From JAYPLE01 sp047627515 (GTDB lineage Bacteria; Bacteroidota; Bacteroidia; Cytophagales; Cyclobacteriaceae): DNA of 28,082 nt. The notes beneath the pieces were generated by a model. The model was given only the letters and a program-made list of their open reading frames with translations, was not told the DNA's origin and did no database searches. The position numbers and the translations under genes are program-made. Location of the stretch: assembly GCA_047627515.1 (NCBI GenBank), contig JBLHTU010000030.1:1-28082 (forward strand), read 5' to 3'. Positions within the stretch are counted from its first letter, which is position 1, and each line of letters starts with the position of its first letter. Positions 16,711 to 25,600 of the stretch are shown here, one piece after another.

Positions 16711-16782
16711 CAAAACACTTTTACCCCAAATATCGGTTATAATAAATAGCTTTATGATCTACCGCAGTTTATCCAGACCCCT

Positions 16783-17565
16783 ATGAATAATAAGCACCTC
16801 GTCATCATACCCACCTACAACGAAAAGGAGAACATAAGGGACATTATCAAATCTGTGCTTAGCCTGCCCTTACCGTTTGAAATCCTCATCATAGATGACG
16901 GGAGCCCAGATGGAACTGCCGATATCGTTAAGGAATTAAAAGTAGAGAATGAGGGGCGAATCCACATGATTGAGCGCGACGGAAAGCAAGGGCTTGGTAC
17001 TGCTTACATCGCTGGTTTCAAATATGCAATCAGCTACCAATACGACTACATCTATGAAATGGATGCTGACTTTTCTCATAACCCTGAAGATTTGATGAAT
17101 TTGTACTCCAATTGTGTACATGAAGGCAATGATATGGCCATAGGTAGTAGATACATTCAAGGTGTCAATGTTGTAAACTGGCCGATCGGCAGAGTCCTTA
17201 TGTCATACTTCGCTTCTGTATATGTGCGGTTAGTCACAGGTATCCCCGTTCAAGACACCACTGCAGGTTTTAAATGTTACCATCGATCTGTACTCGAAAC
17301 AATCAATCCTGACAAAATCCATTTTATTGGCTATGCTTTCCAAATAGAGATGAAGTTTAATGCGTGGAAACACGGTTTTAAGATCGGCGAGGTCCCAATC
17401 ATTTTTACAGACCGCACCAAGGGACAATCAAAAATGAGTGGTGGGATTTTCAGAGAAGCCGTATTCGGAGTGCTAGAAATGAAAATAAAAAGCCTATTCA
17501 AGAAATATGAGCCGGCCTATGTCAATCAAAACGTATCGCTTGAATTGGGCGAATTCGTGAAATAA
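16783..17565 (+). CDS. GT2 glycosyltransferase, polyprenol-phosphate mannosyltransferase-like
   Basis: 260 residues, a GT-A glycosyltransferase of family 2. Signatures are IIPTYNEKENI, IIDDGSPDGTAD (D38, D39), GLGTAYIAGFKYA, the metal-binding DAD at D94-D96 in MDADFSHNPEDL, GSRYIQG, and DTTAGFKCYHR followed by IEMKFNAWKHGFKIGEVPI and FTDRTKGQSKMSG. This matches the DPM1-type enzymes that load mannose (or a related sugar) onto a polyprenyl phosphate at the inner face of the membrane. No C-terminal transmembrane region is present, as in single-domain DPM1. The last 44 bp overlap the convergent permease gene. The sugar and acceptor are inferred from family. Confidence 0.9.
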   Translation: MNNKHLVIIPTYNEKENIRDIIKSVLSLPLPFEILIIDDGSPDGTADIVKELKVENEGRIHMIERDGKQGLGTAYIAGFKYAISYQYDYIYEMDADFSHNPEDLMNLYSNCVHEGNDMAIGSRYIQGVNVVNWPIGRVLMSYFASVYVRLVTGIPVQDTTAGFKCYHRSVLETINPDKIHFIGYAFQIEMKFNAWKHGFKIGEVPIIFTDRTKGQSKMSGGIFREAVFGVLEMKIKSLFKKYEPAYVNQNVSLELGEFVK

Positions 17566-18754
17566 TCGAAACAGGGATCAATAAGCTTGCTGCGATAAGA
17601 AAGACAAAAAGAAAATTAATCCCTATCACCGCCCACCAATTGAAAGCAATAGGTACGAAGTTCATGTAGTAGTTGGTCGCATCTAAAGGAATGATTTTCA
17701 AATAATACTGGATAGAACCTAAACCTAAACCAATCAAGTTGCCGATAAACATCCCTCTGACAACTAATCGATACCCTAAGGAAATAAAAACACCCCGAAT
17801 CAGCCGGTCAGTCGCTCCCATTGCTTTCATCATCCCTACCATCTGAGTACGCTCCATGATGAGTATGAGTAAGACAGATACCATACTGAAACAAGCCACA
17901 ATGAGAATCAGTACTAGAAATACTAGGACATTGCGATTAAGAAGTGAGAGCCAGTCAAAAATTTGCATGTACTTATCCTCAGCATTTTCCACATAAAGGT
18001 CTACATCTAACTCATTGAACAACCGCTCTTGCAATTCAAAAATATCATCCGACTCGTCGATGAATACTTCAATACCAGTTGCTTGGGCCTCCTTCCAGTC
18101 ATTGATTCTTCTTAACAAGTTAAGATCTCCGAGGATCAGCTTTTGATCAAATTCTTCGAGACCTGTCTCATAAATACCGACGACTTTAAGTTTCCGAAAC
18201 CTAGGCGTATTTTGCACAAAATAGATCAGCACTTCATCTCCAACACCTAATTTCAGAAATCGCGACATATGCCGGCTAATGGCAACTTCAGTACTATACT
18301 TAATGAAGGGTACTGCAGGTCCTGAAACGTTGGGAAATACCCCTTCGACGATTTGACCATTAAAAAAAGCCGTATCAAAGTGATAATCTATTCCTTTAAA
18401 AATCACTCCCTGCACTTCCTCATCGGTTTTCAGCAGAGCAGCTTTGAAGGCAAAAGGCTGCCACCTCTTGATGTAGCCAGTCGTATCCAATTGCGTAGAA
18501 AGTTGTTCAGAGATCTCAATTTCAGAATCCTCGTAGGAAGTTGAAACTGTATATTTTGAAATTTGTAAGTGCCCGCTAAAGGCGTACACTTTTTCCTTGA
18601 TCTTATCTTGAAAACCTCCAAGGACCATAAATGCTAACAACAAAGCAGTAACTCCGACAACGATAGAGATCACGGCTACACGATGAATCGTCGCCGAAAA
18701 TGATCCTTTGTCTCCCTTACGGATTCGACTTGAAATGAAGTAGGACAGATTCAA
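17522..18754 (-). CDS. LolC/LolE-type ABC transporter permease (FtsX domain)
   Basis: 410 residues with the MacB/FtsX layout: a cytoplasmic N terminus, transmembrane helix 1 (about 25-47), a periplasmic domain (about 50-265), and three further helices (about 270-300, 318-345 and 365-395). The C terminus reads PVSIISRIRPIQAIRFD, the usual end of LolC/E proteins, and FMVLGGFQDKIKEKVYAFSGHLQI after helix 1 is typical of the lipoprotein-releasing type. It likely extracts lipoproteins from the inner membrane with an ATPase (LolD) encoded elsewhere, since none is nearby. In Bacteroidota one such subunit may act as a homodimer. It is convergent with the glycosyltransferase (44-bp overlap) and divergent from the NamZ-like gene by 37 bp. 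Confidence 0.92.
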   Translation of the reverse strand: MNLSYFISSRIRKGDKGSFSATIHRVAVISIVVGVTALLLAFMVLGGFQDKIKEKVYAFSGHLQISKYTVSTSYEDSEIEISEQLSTQLDTTGYIKRWQPFAFKAALLKTDEEVQGVIFKGIDYHFDTAFFNGQIVEGVFPNVSGPAVPFIKYSTEVAISRHMSRFLKLGVGDEVLIYFVQNTPRFRKLKVVGIYETGLEEFDQKLILGDLNLLRRINDWKEAQATGIEVFIDESDDIFELQERLFNELDVDLYVENAEDKYMQIFDWLSLLNRNVLVFLVLILIVACFSMVSVLLILIMERTQMVGMMKAMGATDRLIRGVFISLGYRLVVRGMFIGNLIGLGLGSIQYYLKIIPLDATNYYMNFVPIAFNWWAVIGINFLFVFLIAASLLIPVSIISRIRPIQAIRFD

Positions 18755-18791
18755 TATATTGTATCTTTAGCCACAATAATAAATCATTCTC

Positions 18792-19940
18792 ATGAGCAAC
18801 TTTGCTGCAATATTCTTTTCGTTTTTGTTAGTACTCTCCTGCGCCAACACCAAAGAAGAACAGTTGAAGGAAATCGTACCGGCTGCCAATCGACTAAATA
18901 GCTATCTCCAGCAACTTAAAAATAAAAATATAGCCCTAACTGTTAATCACACTTCTATGGTCGGCAAGAGGCACCTAGTAGATACGCTATTAGATTTGGG
19001 GATTAATATATCTACAATCATGAGCCCGGAACATGGTTACAGAGGAACAGCAGATGCTGGAGAATTGATAGAGAATCAATCCACAGATAAAATCCCAATC
19101 GTCTCTCTGTATGGAAAGAATAAGAAACCGCAGGTAGACCAACTCAAGGACATTGATTTAATGGTTTTTGACATGCAAGATGTAGGAACCCGATTTTACA
19201 CGTACATCAGCACTATGCATTACATCATGGAAGCCTGTGCGGAAAATAACATTGAAGTACTAATTCTCGACAGGCCTAACCCTAACAGTCAGATCGATGG
19301 CCCTGTACTTGATACCGCATACAGATCTTTCGTTGGTATGCATTCTATTCCGGTCTTACATGGCATGACTGTGGGTGAACTCGCTTTGATGATCAATGCA
19401 GAAGGCTGGTTAAAAAATGGTATTACATGCAAACTAAAAATCATACCTGTAGGCAATTACAAGCATCAAGCTACCTATAAACTTCCTGTACAGCCCTCTC
19501 CAAACCTTCCGAACCAACAGGCCGTAAATTGGTACCCATCCCTCTGCTTCTTTGAGGGCACCACGATGTCCATCGGAAGAGGAACGGATTTTCCATTTCA
19601 AGTAGTGGGTCATCCCTCCTACTCTGATACTACATTTTCATTTTTACCTATTTCAAGAAATGGTGCTAAGTATCCAAAGCATCAGGATCAAGTTTGCTAC
19701 GGAATTGATCTAAGAAAAGTGCAAGCCCCGAAGCAAATCGATCTCCAATTACTGATCGAAATGTATGAAAACAGTGATAAAAACACTTTTTTCAATGCCT
19801 ATTTTAACACTTTGGCTGGGACAGACGAATTAAGAAATCAGATAGTTGCCGGCTGGACAGTCGAGGAAATAAGAGCTGGTTGGCAGCCAAAACTGGACGC
19901 TTTTAAAGCGAAAAGAAAACAATATCTACTGTATGATTGA
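18792..19940 (+). CDS. DUF1343 lipoprotein, NamZ-like exo-beta-N-acetylmuramidase
   Basis: 382 residues. The N terminus has a signal peptide with lipobox VLSC (Cys17), so the protein should be an outer-surface or periplasmic lipoprotein. The body is the DUF1343 family: NHTSMVGKRHLVDTL, MSPEHGYRGTADAGE (E80, H81 in the conserved SPEHG motif), VSLYGKNKKP, FDMQDVGTRFYTYISTM, LDRPNPN, HGMTVGELA, and FEGTTMSIGRGTDFPFQVVG. Members characterised in Bacillus and Tannerella (NamZ) release N-acetylmuramic acid from peptidoglycan fragments. The function here is therefore probably cell-wall recycling or scavenging. It precedes fmt by 52 bp on the same strand and is divergent from the LolE-type gene, so its promoter must overlap that gene's start region. 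Confidence 0.9.
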   Translation: MSNFAAIFFSFLLVLSCANTKEEQLKEIVPAANRLNSYLQQLKNKNIALTVNHTSMVGKRHLVDTLLDLGINISTIMSPEHGYRGTADAGELIENQSTDKIPIVSLYGKNKKPQVDQLKDIDLMVFDMQDVGTRFYTYISTMHYIMEACAENNIEVLILDRPNPNSQIDGPVLDTAYRSFVGMHSIPVLHGMTVGELALMINAEGWLKNGITCKLKIIPVGNYKHQATYKLPVQPSPNLPNQQAVNWYPSLCFFEGTTMSIGRGTDFPFQVVGHPSYSDTTFSFLPISRNGAKYPKHQDQVCYGIDLRKVQAPKQIDLQLLIEMYENSDKNTFFNAYFNTLAGTDELRNQIVAGWTVEEIRAGWQPKLDAFKAKRKQYLLYD

Positions 19941-19992
19941 ATAACCCTTATTTTTTACTCAGCAATAGTGCGAGTCGTCTAGTTTTGCAGCA

Positions 19993-20925
19993 ATGGATAC
20001 AAAATTGAAAATCGTTTTTATGGGGACACCCGATTTTGCAGCAGCTAGTCTCGAGGCGCTGGTCAAAAACGGTGCAGATATTGTTGGTGTCATTACCGCG
20101 CCCGATAAGCCAAAAGGACGTGGTAAAAAATTAGGCACATCCGCTGTGAAAGAGACAGCCCTAGCAAACAGTTTAAGGATTTTACAGCCTACTAACCTCA
20201 AAGATGAAGGGTTTATTGAAGAATTGAGATCTCTGGAGGCAGACCTGCAAATAGTGGTAGCCTTCAGAATGCTTCCGGTCATCGTTTGGGACATGCCTCG
20301 TTTAGGGTCATTTAACCTACATGCTTCCTTGCTTCCTGCATATAGAGGTGCAGCACCTATAAATTGGGCGATCATCAATGGAGAAAAGGAAACCGGCATT
20401 ACGACCTTCTTCCTCAAACATGAAATAGACACTGGAAGCATTCTATTTCAGGAAGCGGAAAAAATAAATCCCACTGACTCTGTCGGAGAAGTGTATACGC
20501 GTTTAATGAACAAAGGTGCCTCGCTGACCGTAAAGACGCTAAAAGCTATCGAATCTGGACAGTACACAGAAACGCCACAAAGCAACTCAGAAGATCTCAA
20601 GCATGCCCCAAAGATTTTTAAAGAGGATTGTCAGATCAACTGGAATCAACCTTCCAATCAGGTATTTAATTTTATTCGTGGACTTTCGCCGTACCCGGCT
20701 GCGTGGACAACTATGCATGAAAAACAGATCAAACTTTTCAAAACGGAACTGGTCTCACAAAAGCTGCCAGTTGGTAGTTTCAGGTCTGATGGAAAAACAT
20801 TTATGCATATAGGCACGCTTGATGGAGCACTCTCAATCCTAGAATTACAACTGGAGGGAAAACGCAAAATAACTATCGATGAAATGCTAAGAGGCTATCA
20901 ATGGCCCTCAAAAAAGACAATATGA
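19993..20925 (+). CDS. fmt: methionyl-tRNA formyltransferase
   Basis: 310 residues, the normal length. It transfers a formyl group from 10-formyl-tetrahydrofolate to Met-tRNAfMet. Motifs are IVFMGTPDFAAASLEAL at the start, the active-site region FNLHASLLPAYRGAAPINWAIINGE, GITTFFLKHEIDTG, and the C-terminal OB-like domain from about residue 208 with FNFIRGLSPYPAAWT. A perfect -7-type element, TAGTTTTG (19980-19987), ends 5 bp before the ATG, but no matching -33 TTG is present. The stop overlaps the folA start (ATGA), so the folate-dependent enzyme and dihydrofolate reductase are translationally coupled. Confidence 0.97.
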   Translation: MDTKLKIVFMGTPDFAAASLEALVKNGADIVGVITAPDKPKGRGKKLGTSAVKETALANSLRILQPTNLKDEGFIEELRSLEADLQIVVAFRMLPVIVWDMPRLGSFNLHASLLPAYRGAAPINWAIINGEKETGITTFFLKHEIDTGSILFQEAEKINPTDSVGEVYTRLMNKGASLTVKTLKAIESGQYTETPQSNSEDLKHAPKIFKEDCQINWNQPSNQVFNFIRGLSPYPAAWTTMHEKQIKLFKTELVSQKLPVGSFRSDGKTFMHIGTLDGALSILELQLEGKRKITIDEMLRGYQWPSKKTI

Positions 20926-21422
20926 AGATATCAATGATCGCCGCAATGAGTCAAAATCGAGTCATAGGCAAAGACAACGACCTGCCCTGGCATTTACCTG
21001 ATGATTTTCAGTTCTTCAAAGATCAAACAAAAGGTCACCATGTAATTATGGGCCGGAAAAATCTCGAATCCCTACTACCCAAATTCCGACCGCTGCCGAA
21101 TCGAACCAATATCGTCTTGACGAGAAATGAGTCTTATCAAGCGGAGGGATGCATTGTGCTCTCTGATCTTTCTAGGGCACTTGATGTTGCGAGAGAAGCG
21201 AAAGAAGTAGAAGCATTTATCATCGGCGGAGGCCAGATTTATGAATTGGGTTTGGAGGTATCTGATACGATCTATTTGACGGAAGTCGATGCTACCATCG
21301 AGGGCGACACAACTTTCCCTATTTTTGATACCTCTCTTTGGAAAGAAACCAAAAGAATTCACCACGCAAAAGATGAGCGTCATGCGTACTCTTTTGATTT
21401 TGTGACGTACGTGAAAGCTTAA
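20922..21422 (+). CDS. folA: dihydrofolate reductase
   Basis: The ATG at 20922 overlaps the fmt stop as ATGA and gives MKISMIAAMSQNRVIGKDND, 166 residues; an in-frame ATG at 20901 inside fmt is possible but would add a non-family extension. It reduces dihydrofolate to tetrahydrofolate with NADPH. Conserved elements are NRVIGKDNDLPWHLPDDFQFFK (substrate-site Trp and Asp), HHVIMGRKNLESL (NADPH loop), PLPNRTNIVLTRN, FIIGGGQIYELGL, and DTTFPIFD. Nothing is missing. It follows fmt and precedes a small membrane protein gene by 3 bp, in an apparent operon extending to the short-chain dehydrogenase. Confidence 0.97.
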   Translation: MKISMIAAMSQNRVIGKDNDLPWHLPDDFQFFKDQTKGHHVIMGRKNLESLLPKFRPLPNRTNIVLTRNESYQAEGCIVLSDLSRALDVAREAKEVEAFIIGGGQIYELGLEVSDTIYLTEVDATIEGDTTFPIFDTSLWKETKRIHHAKDERHAYSFDFVTYVKA

Positions 21423-21425
21423 CTA

Positions 21426-21806
21426 ATGAATCTAGAATCACAGCATAAAATTTTAGCTACGATCCACTTAGTCCGTGGAGTTCTTTTATTGATTTTGCTT
21501 GCCATCGGAAAGATAGTTTTCAGTTTAATGTATCCATTTGTGATGCAATCATTGCCTGAAGGTGATGTTTTTGCGAAAACGGTCTTGCTCTGGTTACTAG
21601 ACGCAGCGAACTGGATCGTCTGGTTGGTCTTTCTGATCACAATCGCCCCTTCTATCGTGGGTGCCATAGCTCTTGTTCAAAAAAAAGAATGGGGTTTGAC
21701 ATTATTATTGATCTCAGGGTGTTTTTCATTACTTAGTTTTCCCATTGGCACTGCACTAGGCGTATACACACTGTGGGTGTTTTTCAAAACGAATGAATCA
21801 AGATGA
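21426..21806 (+). CDS. small multi-pass membrane protein, unknown function
   Basis: 126 residues with four hydrophobic segments (about 9-30, 48-66, 69-84 and 90-113); no motif is recognised. The ATG at 21426 lies 3 bp after folA, and its TGA overlaps the next gene's ATG (ATGA), so it is embedded in a coupled series and is very likely a real gene. The pattern of a short N-terminal stretch, a helix pair and a terminal GXYTLWVFF-like helix (GVYTLWVFFKTNE) resembles small Bacteroidota inner-membrane proteins of unknown role. No function is proposed. Confidence 0.72.
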   Translation: MNLESQHKILATIHLVRGVLLLILLAIGKIVFSLMYPFVMQSLPEGDVFAKTVLLWLLDAANWIVWLVFLITIAPSIVGAIALVQKKEWGLTLLLISGCFSLLSFPIGTALGVYTLWVFFKTNESR

Positions 21807-22603
21807 GTATAATCGATAAAAATACTGTGGTATGGATCACAGGCGCCAGTTCGGGAATCGGCGAGGCTATTACAAAAGAAATTGCTGCGAAAGGTGCAAA
21901 ACTGATCATTTCCTCTCGTCGACAAGAAGAGCTAGACCGTGTCAAAAATAGCTGTCAAACGCCAGCAAATGTTTCAACTTTAATCGTTGACTTATCTGAT
22001 ACATCTGCTCTTCCTGCAAAAGCTAAGGAAGCTGAAGCAATTCATGGAAAAGTAGATATTCTGATCAATAGTGGAGGTATCAGCCAACGAGACAAAGCGA
22101 TTAATACAAGTTTAGAGGTTGACAGACGTTTAATGGAAGTGAACTACTTCGGATCTATCACATTGTCTAAGGCATTGACAAAAGGCATGATGGAAAAAAA
22201 ATCTGGTCATCATGTTGTAATTACGTCTGCTGTAGGAATCATCAGTACACCTTTGCGATCTGCCTATGCTGCTAGCAAACATGCTTTGCACGGATTTTAC
22301 GATGCTTTACGTGCTGAGCATCATTCTGATGGTATCAAAGTAACCATCGCACTACCAGGCTTTATTAAGACTAATATTTCCATGAATGCGTTGACAGGTG
22401 ATGGTACAAAGCAAGGGACCATGGACAACGCTCAGGCCAATGGAATGTCTGCTGAAACTTGTGCACACAAGATCATCAGAGCAGTTGAAAAAAATACTGA
22501 GGAAATCTACATTGGAGGAATAAAAGAAAAGGCAGGGATTTACATAAAGCGATTTTTTCCAGGACTTTTTTCGAGATTAGTTCGCAAGATGGCTGTGACT
22601 TAA
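21803..22603 (+). CDS. short-chain dehydrogenase/reductase (DHRS7-like)
   Basis: 266 residues, classical SDR fold. The cofactor motif is TGASSGIGEA (residues 13-22), with SRR at 38-40 suggesting NADP preference. The structural NNAG motif appears as INSGG (88-92), a change seen in DHRS7-type members. The catalytic residues are S142, Y155 and K159 in TSAVG and YAASKHA. The C-terminal part (PGFIKTNIS, then a hydrophobic tail KRFFPGLFSRLVRK) may contact the membrane. Substrate is unknown; lipids, sterols or other carbonyls are all possible. It overlaps the preceding gene by 4 bp and is followed after 6 bp by the protease gene. Confidence 0.92.
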   Translation: MSIIDKNTVVWITGASSGIGEAITKEIAAKGAKLIISSRRQEELDRVKNSCQTPANVSTLIVDLSDTSALPAKAKEAEAIHGKVDILINSGGISQRDKAINTSLEVDRRLMEVNYFGSITLSKALTKGMMEKKSGHHVVITSAVGIISTPLRSAYAASKHALHGFYDALRAEHHSDGIKVTIALPGFIKTNISMNALTGDGTKQGTMDNAQANGMSAETCAHKIIRAVEKNTEEIYIGGIKEKAGIYIKRFFPGLFSRLVRKMAVT

Positions 22604-22609
22604 TTCAGA

Positions 22610-25600
22610 ATGAAAAGTAGCAGCTTCCTTTCATTCATATTTTTCGTTCTGTCTACGTTGAGTGGTCTATTACTTAGTGGACAAACTACGGAGCAACCTG
22701 CTGCGCCATCTACTCGAGTAGTTATAAAATTCGCCAACCAACAAGCTGTACAGGCTACCTCAAAAGATTTCTCCTTAAAATCACTCAAGCGTACCGTCGC
22801 ACCGCAAAACGCAAGACCGCCTGCTAAGCAAACTCTGCAAGAACCAGTTTCTAGTCTTCTGGATAATATATTCTGGATCGATGTCCCCGCCTCCTATTCT
22901 TTAAAGGCCTTTTGTGATTCACTCAGCTCCATCAAGGGCGTAGTGTATGTGGAGCCAGAGCACCAAGAGTCATTGCTATATATACCTAACGATCCCGCAG
23001 CTAGAGTGGGCGGTGAACAAGATTACCTTCAAGTGATCAAAGCATATGCAGGATGGGAGATTACGCGTGGAGATTCGAATATTATCATTGGCATCATCGA
23101 TACAGGCATAGACCTTGACCAGGAAGACCTTCAACAATCTATCTTTACTTCCACAGATATAATCAACGGGATTGATGATGATAATAATGGCTATATCGAT
23201 GACTACTATGGGTACGACTTTGCCAATAATGATAATGACCCTTTTGCAGATAATGATGTCCATGGCACACGAGTAGCAGGCATCTCAGGAGCTGATACTG
23301 ACAATGGTACTGGAATAGCTGGATTAGGTTTCAACAGTAAAATAAGAGCACTCAAAATCTTCAATTCACTCAATAATTTTTCTGGCGGTAGCTACGAAGC
23401 CATCCTCTATGCTGCCGACAATGGATATGACGTCGTGAATCTTTCTTGGGGATCTATCGATTCCTACTCTCAATTCAATCAAGATGTTATCAATTATGCT
23501 GTCTTAGAGAAGGATCTGGTAGTGGTAGCCGCAGCGGGAAACACTCCTGGAAATATAGCATTCTACCCGGCTGCTTATGACAACGTACTTTCGGTCGCCG
23601 CTACAAATTTAGATGACAGTAAAGCTTCATTCAGTTCTTATCATCCGACTGTCGATCTAGCAGCTCCAGGAGTAAATATTTACACCACCATCAATAGCGG
23701 TTATGGACAAGATAACGGCTCCTCTTATGCGGCTCCAATGGTAGCCGGTGCTGCTGCACTACTGAAAGCTCACAGGCCAAACTTAAATGCTGTTCAATTA
23801 ATGGAATACCTCCGATCCACAGCGGACCCTATTTACGAGGTGAGTGACAATTCCCAATATGTGGGTAGACTAGGACGAGGTCGACTCAATATTGAGCGAG
23901 CATTGACAGCCACTAACCCCGTGTCAATGCATTCAACTTTGTCGTCTTTTTCATCCGCTTACGACCAGCTTTACTTTGGAGATACAGTGACAATTTATCT
24001 ATCTGTAGAAAATATTCTTAGCCCCGTCTATGAAGCAAAAGCTATTTTGACTTCGCAAAGCGTCTATGCTCAGATAATAGATGACAGCTATGATATTGGT
24101 TTCTTAGCAACGAGCGAAAGCGAGTTAATTGGTCCCTTTTCATTTGTCATTGCCGAAGATGCTCCAGTAAATACAAAACTGGATTTTGTTCTCACTTTAT
24201 CGGACGCAGATCGATATGAAGACTTTCACTTGTACAGTTTTGAAACAGCTCCTGGCTATGTAAACCTGACAAATGGAACAATGGTGCTCACTGTAGATCA
24301 AGACGGTGATCTTGGCTATGCGGCCGATGGTTATCTGGAAGGTTTAGGTTTCATTAAAGATGATGTTCAGCTAGCAAAAAATATTGGGTTTTTTGTCGCG
24401 ATAGGCGACACACTACTTATTGATAATATCAACAATACAAGTAAAAGGGATAGTGATTTCATCTCTCTGAGCCAATTGAGACCTAACACTAACAGAGATG
24501 ATACTAGATACACTTACCATCAATTTACCGACAGCAGCCAGTCGTTCATCAAAGTAGAACAAACGACCATCGTATGGAAAAAAACGCCTACTCAAGTAGC
24601 TGCCATCTTATATCGAATGACCAATATAAATGCTGATACAATCTTTGGGCTTACCAATGGCCTCTATATTGATTACGACTTGGGTAGTCCCAATCTTAAC
24701 TCATCAAGATTTGACCAGCTAAAAACCATCATCAGTTCTGACGGTAGCTCTTCCGCAGCTTTAAGAGCGATCTCCCCTGAAAATCAACTCCAGCGTTTGA
24801 TTGCATTAGATAATGCTGAAATTTCAGATTCCATAAAGCTGAGTTGGATCACTTCGGACTTCATTGACTCTCTCGGATACGATTCGCTTCAAAATACTGC
24901 CTTAATGATAGGGAATAGCACTTCATTTCTATCTCCAGGCCAATCAGTGAGCTACACCTACCTAATCGGAGGGGCAAATCAGGATTCAACCCTGATGGCG
25001 CAACTAGATAGTGCCGAAGTTAATCTGCAGATTTTTGCTTCGAATCCACCCATTTCAAAACAGTATACCGTCTGCGCTGGCGGTTCATTGTTGTTGGTGC
25101 CAGATTTAGGAATCGACTACTTCTACTTCAGTGATCCTTTTGCGCAAGACACTTTAGCTGTAAATGACTCACTATTGGTTGCAAATGTGAGCACTGACAC
25201 TTTGATCTACGGTTCAAGGAAAAATGATATTGGTAGCGATGCGATCTTTGCTTTTGCAATTGACCTGATAGAAAATATAGCGGATTTCGAGTTACCGGCA
25301 GACACCATCTTCCTTGGAGACGTTCTTTCCAATCGCGTCGCTTTAATCGATAAGAGCGTGCAACCTATTTCATGGTTTTGGGATTTTGGTAACGGTTCGC
25401 AAGCAAGTGGCCTTTCCAATCCCACACCTGTATTCAATGATCTGGGATCTTATGAGGTATCCTTGACAATTACCACTGAGCAAGGCTGCTCTGATACCAT
25501 TACTAAAACGCTTGTAATTGCCGCCCGTCCAGAATCAGTACCTTTTGACCAAGTTGGATTTTGCCCTAACGAAACACTGACAATTAACACGGGAAACACG

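Noticed and set aside
20901..20921. Longer folA start inside fmt, and TTG starts for arginine decarboxylase (14805) and the HAD phosphatase (16713).
   Set aside because: The internal ATG starts give the family-typical N termini, and for folA also the ATGA coupling with fmt.
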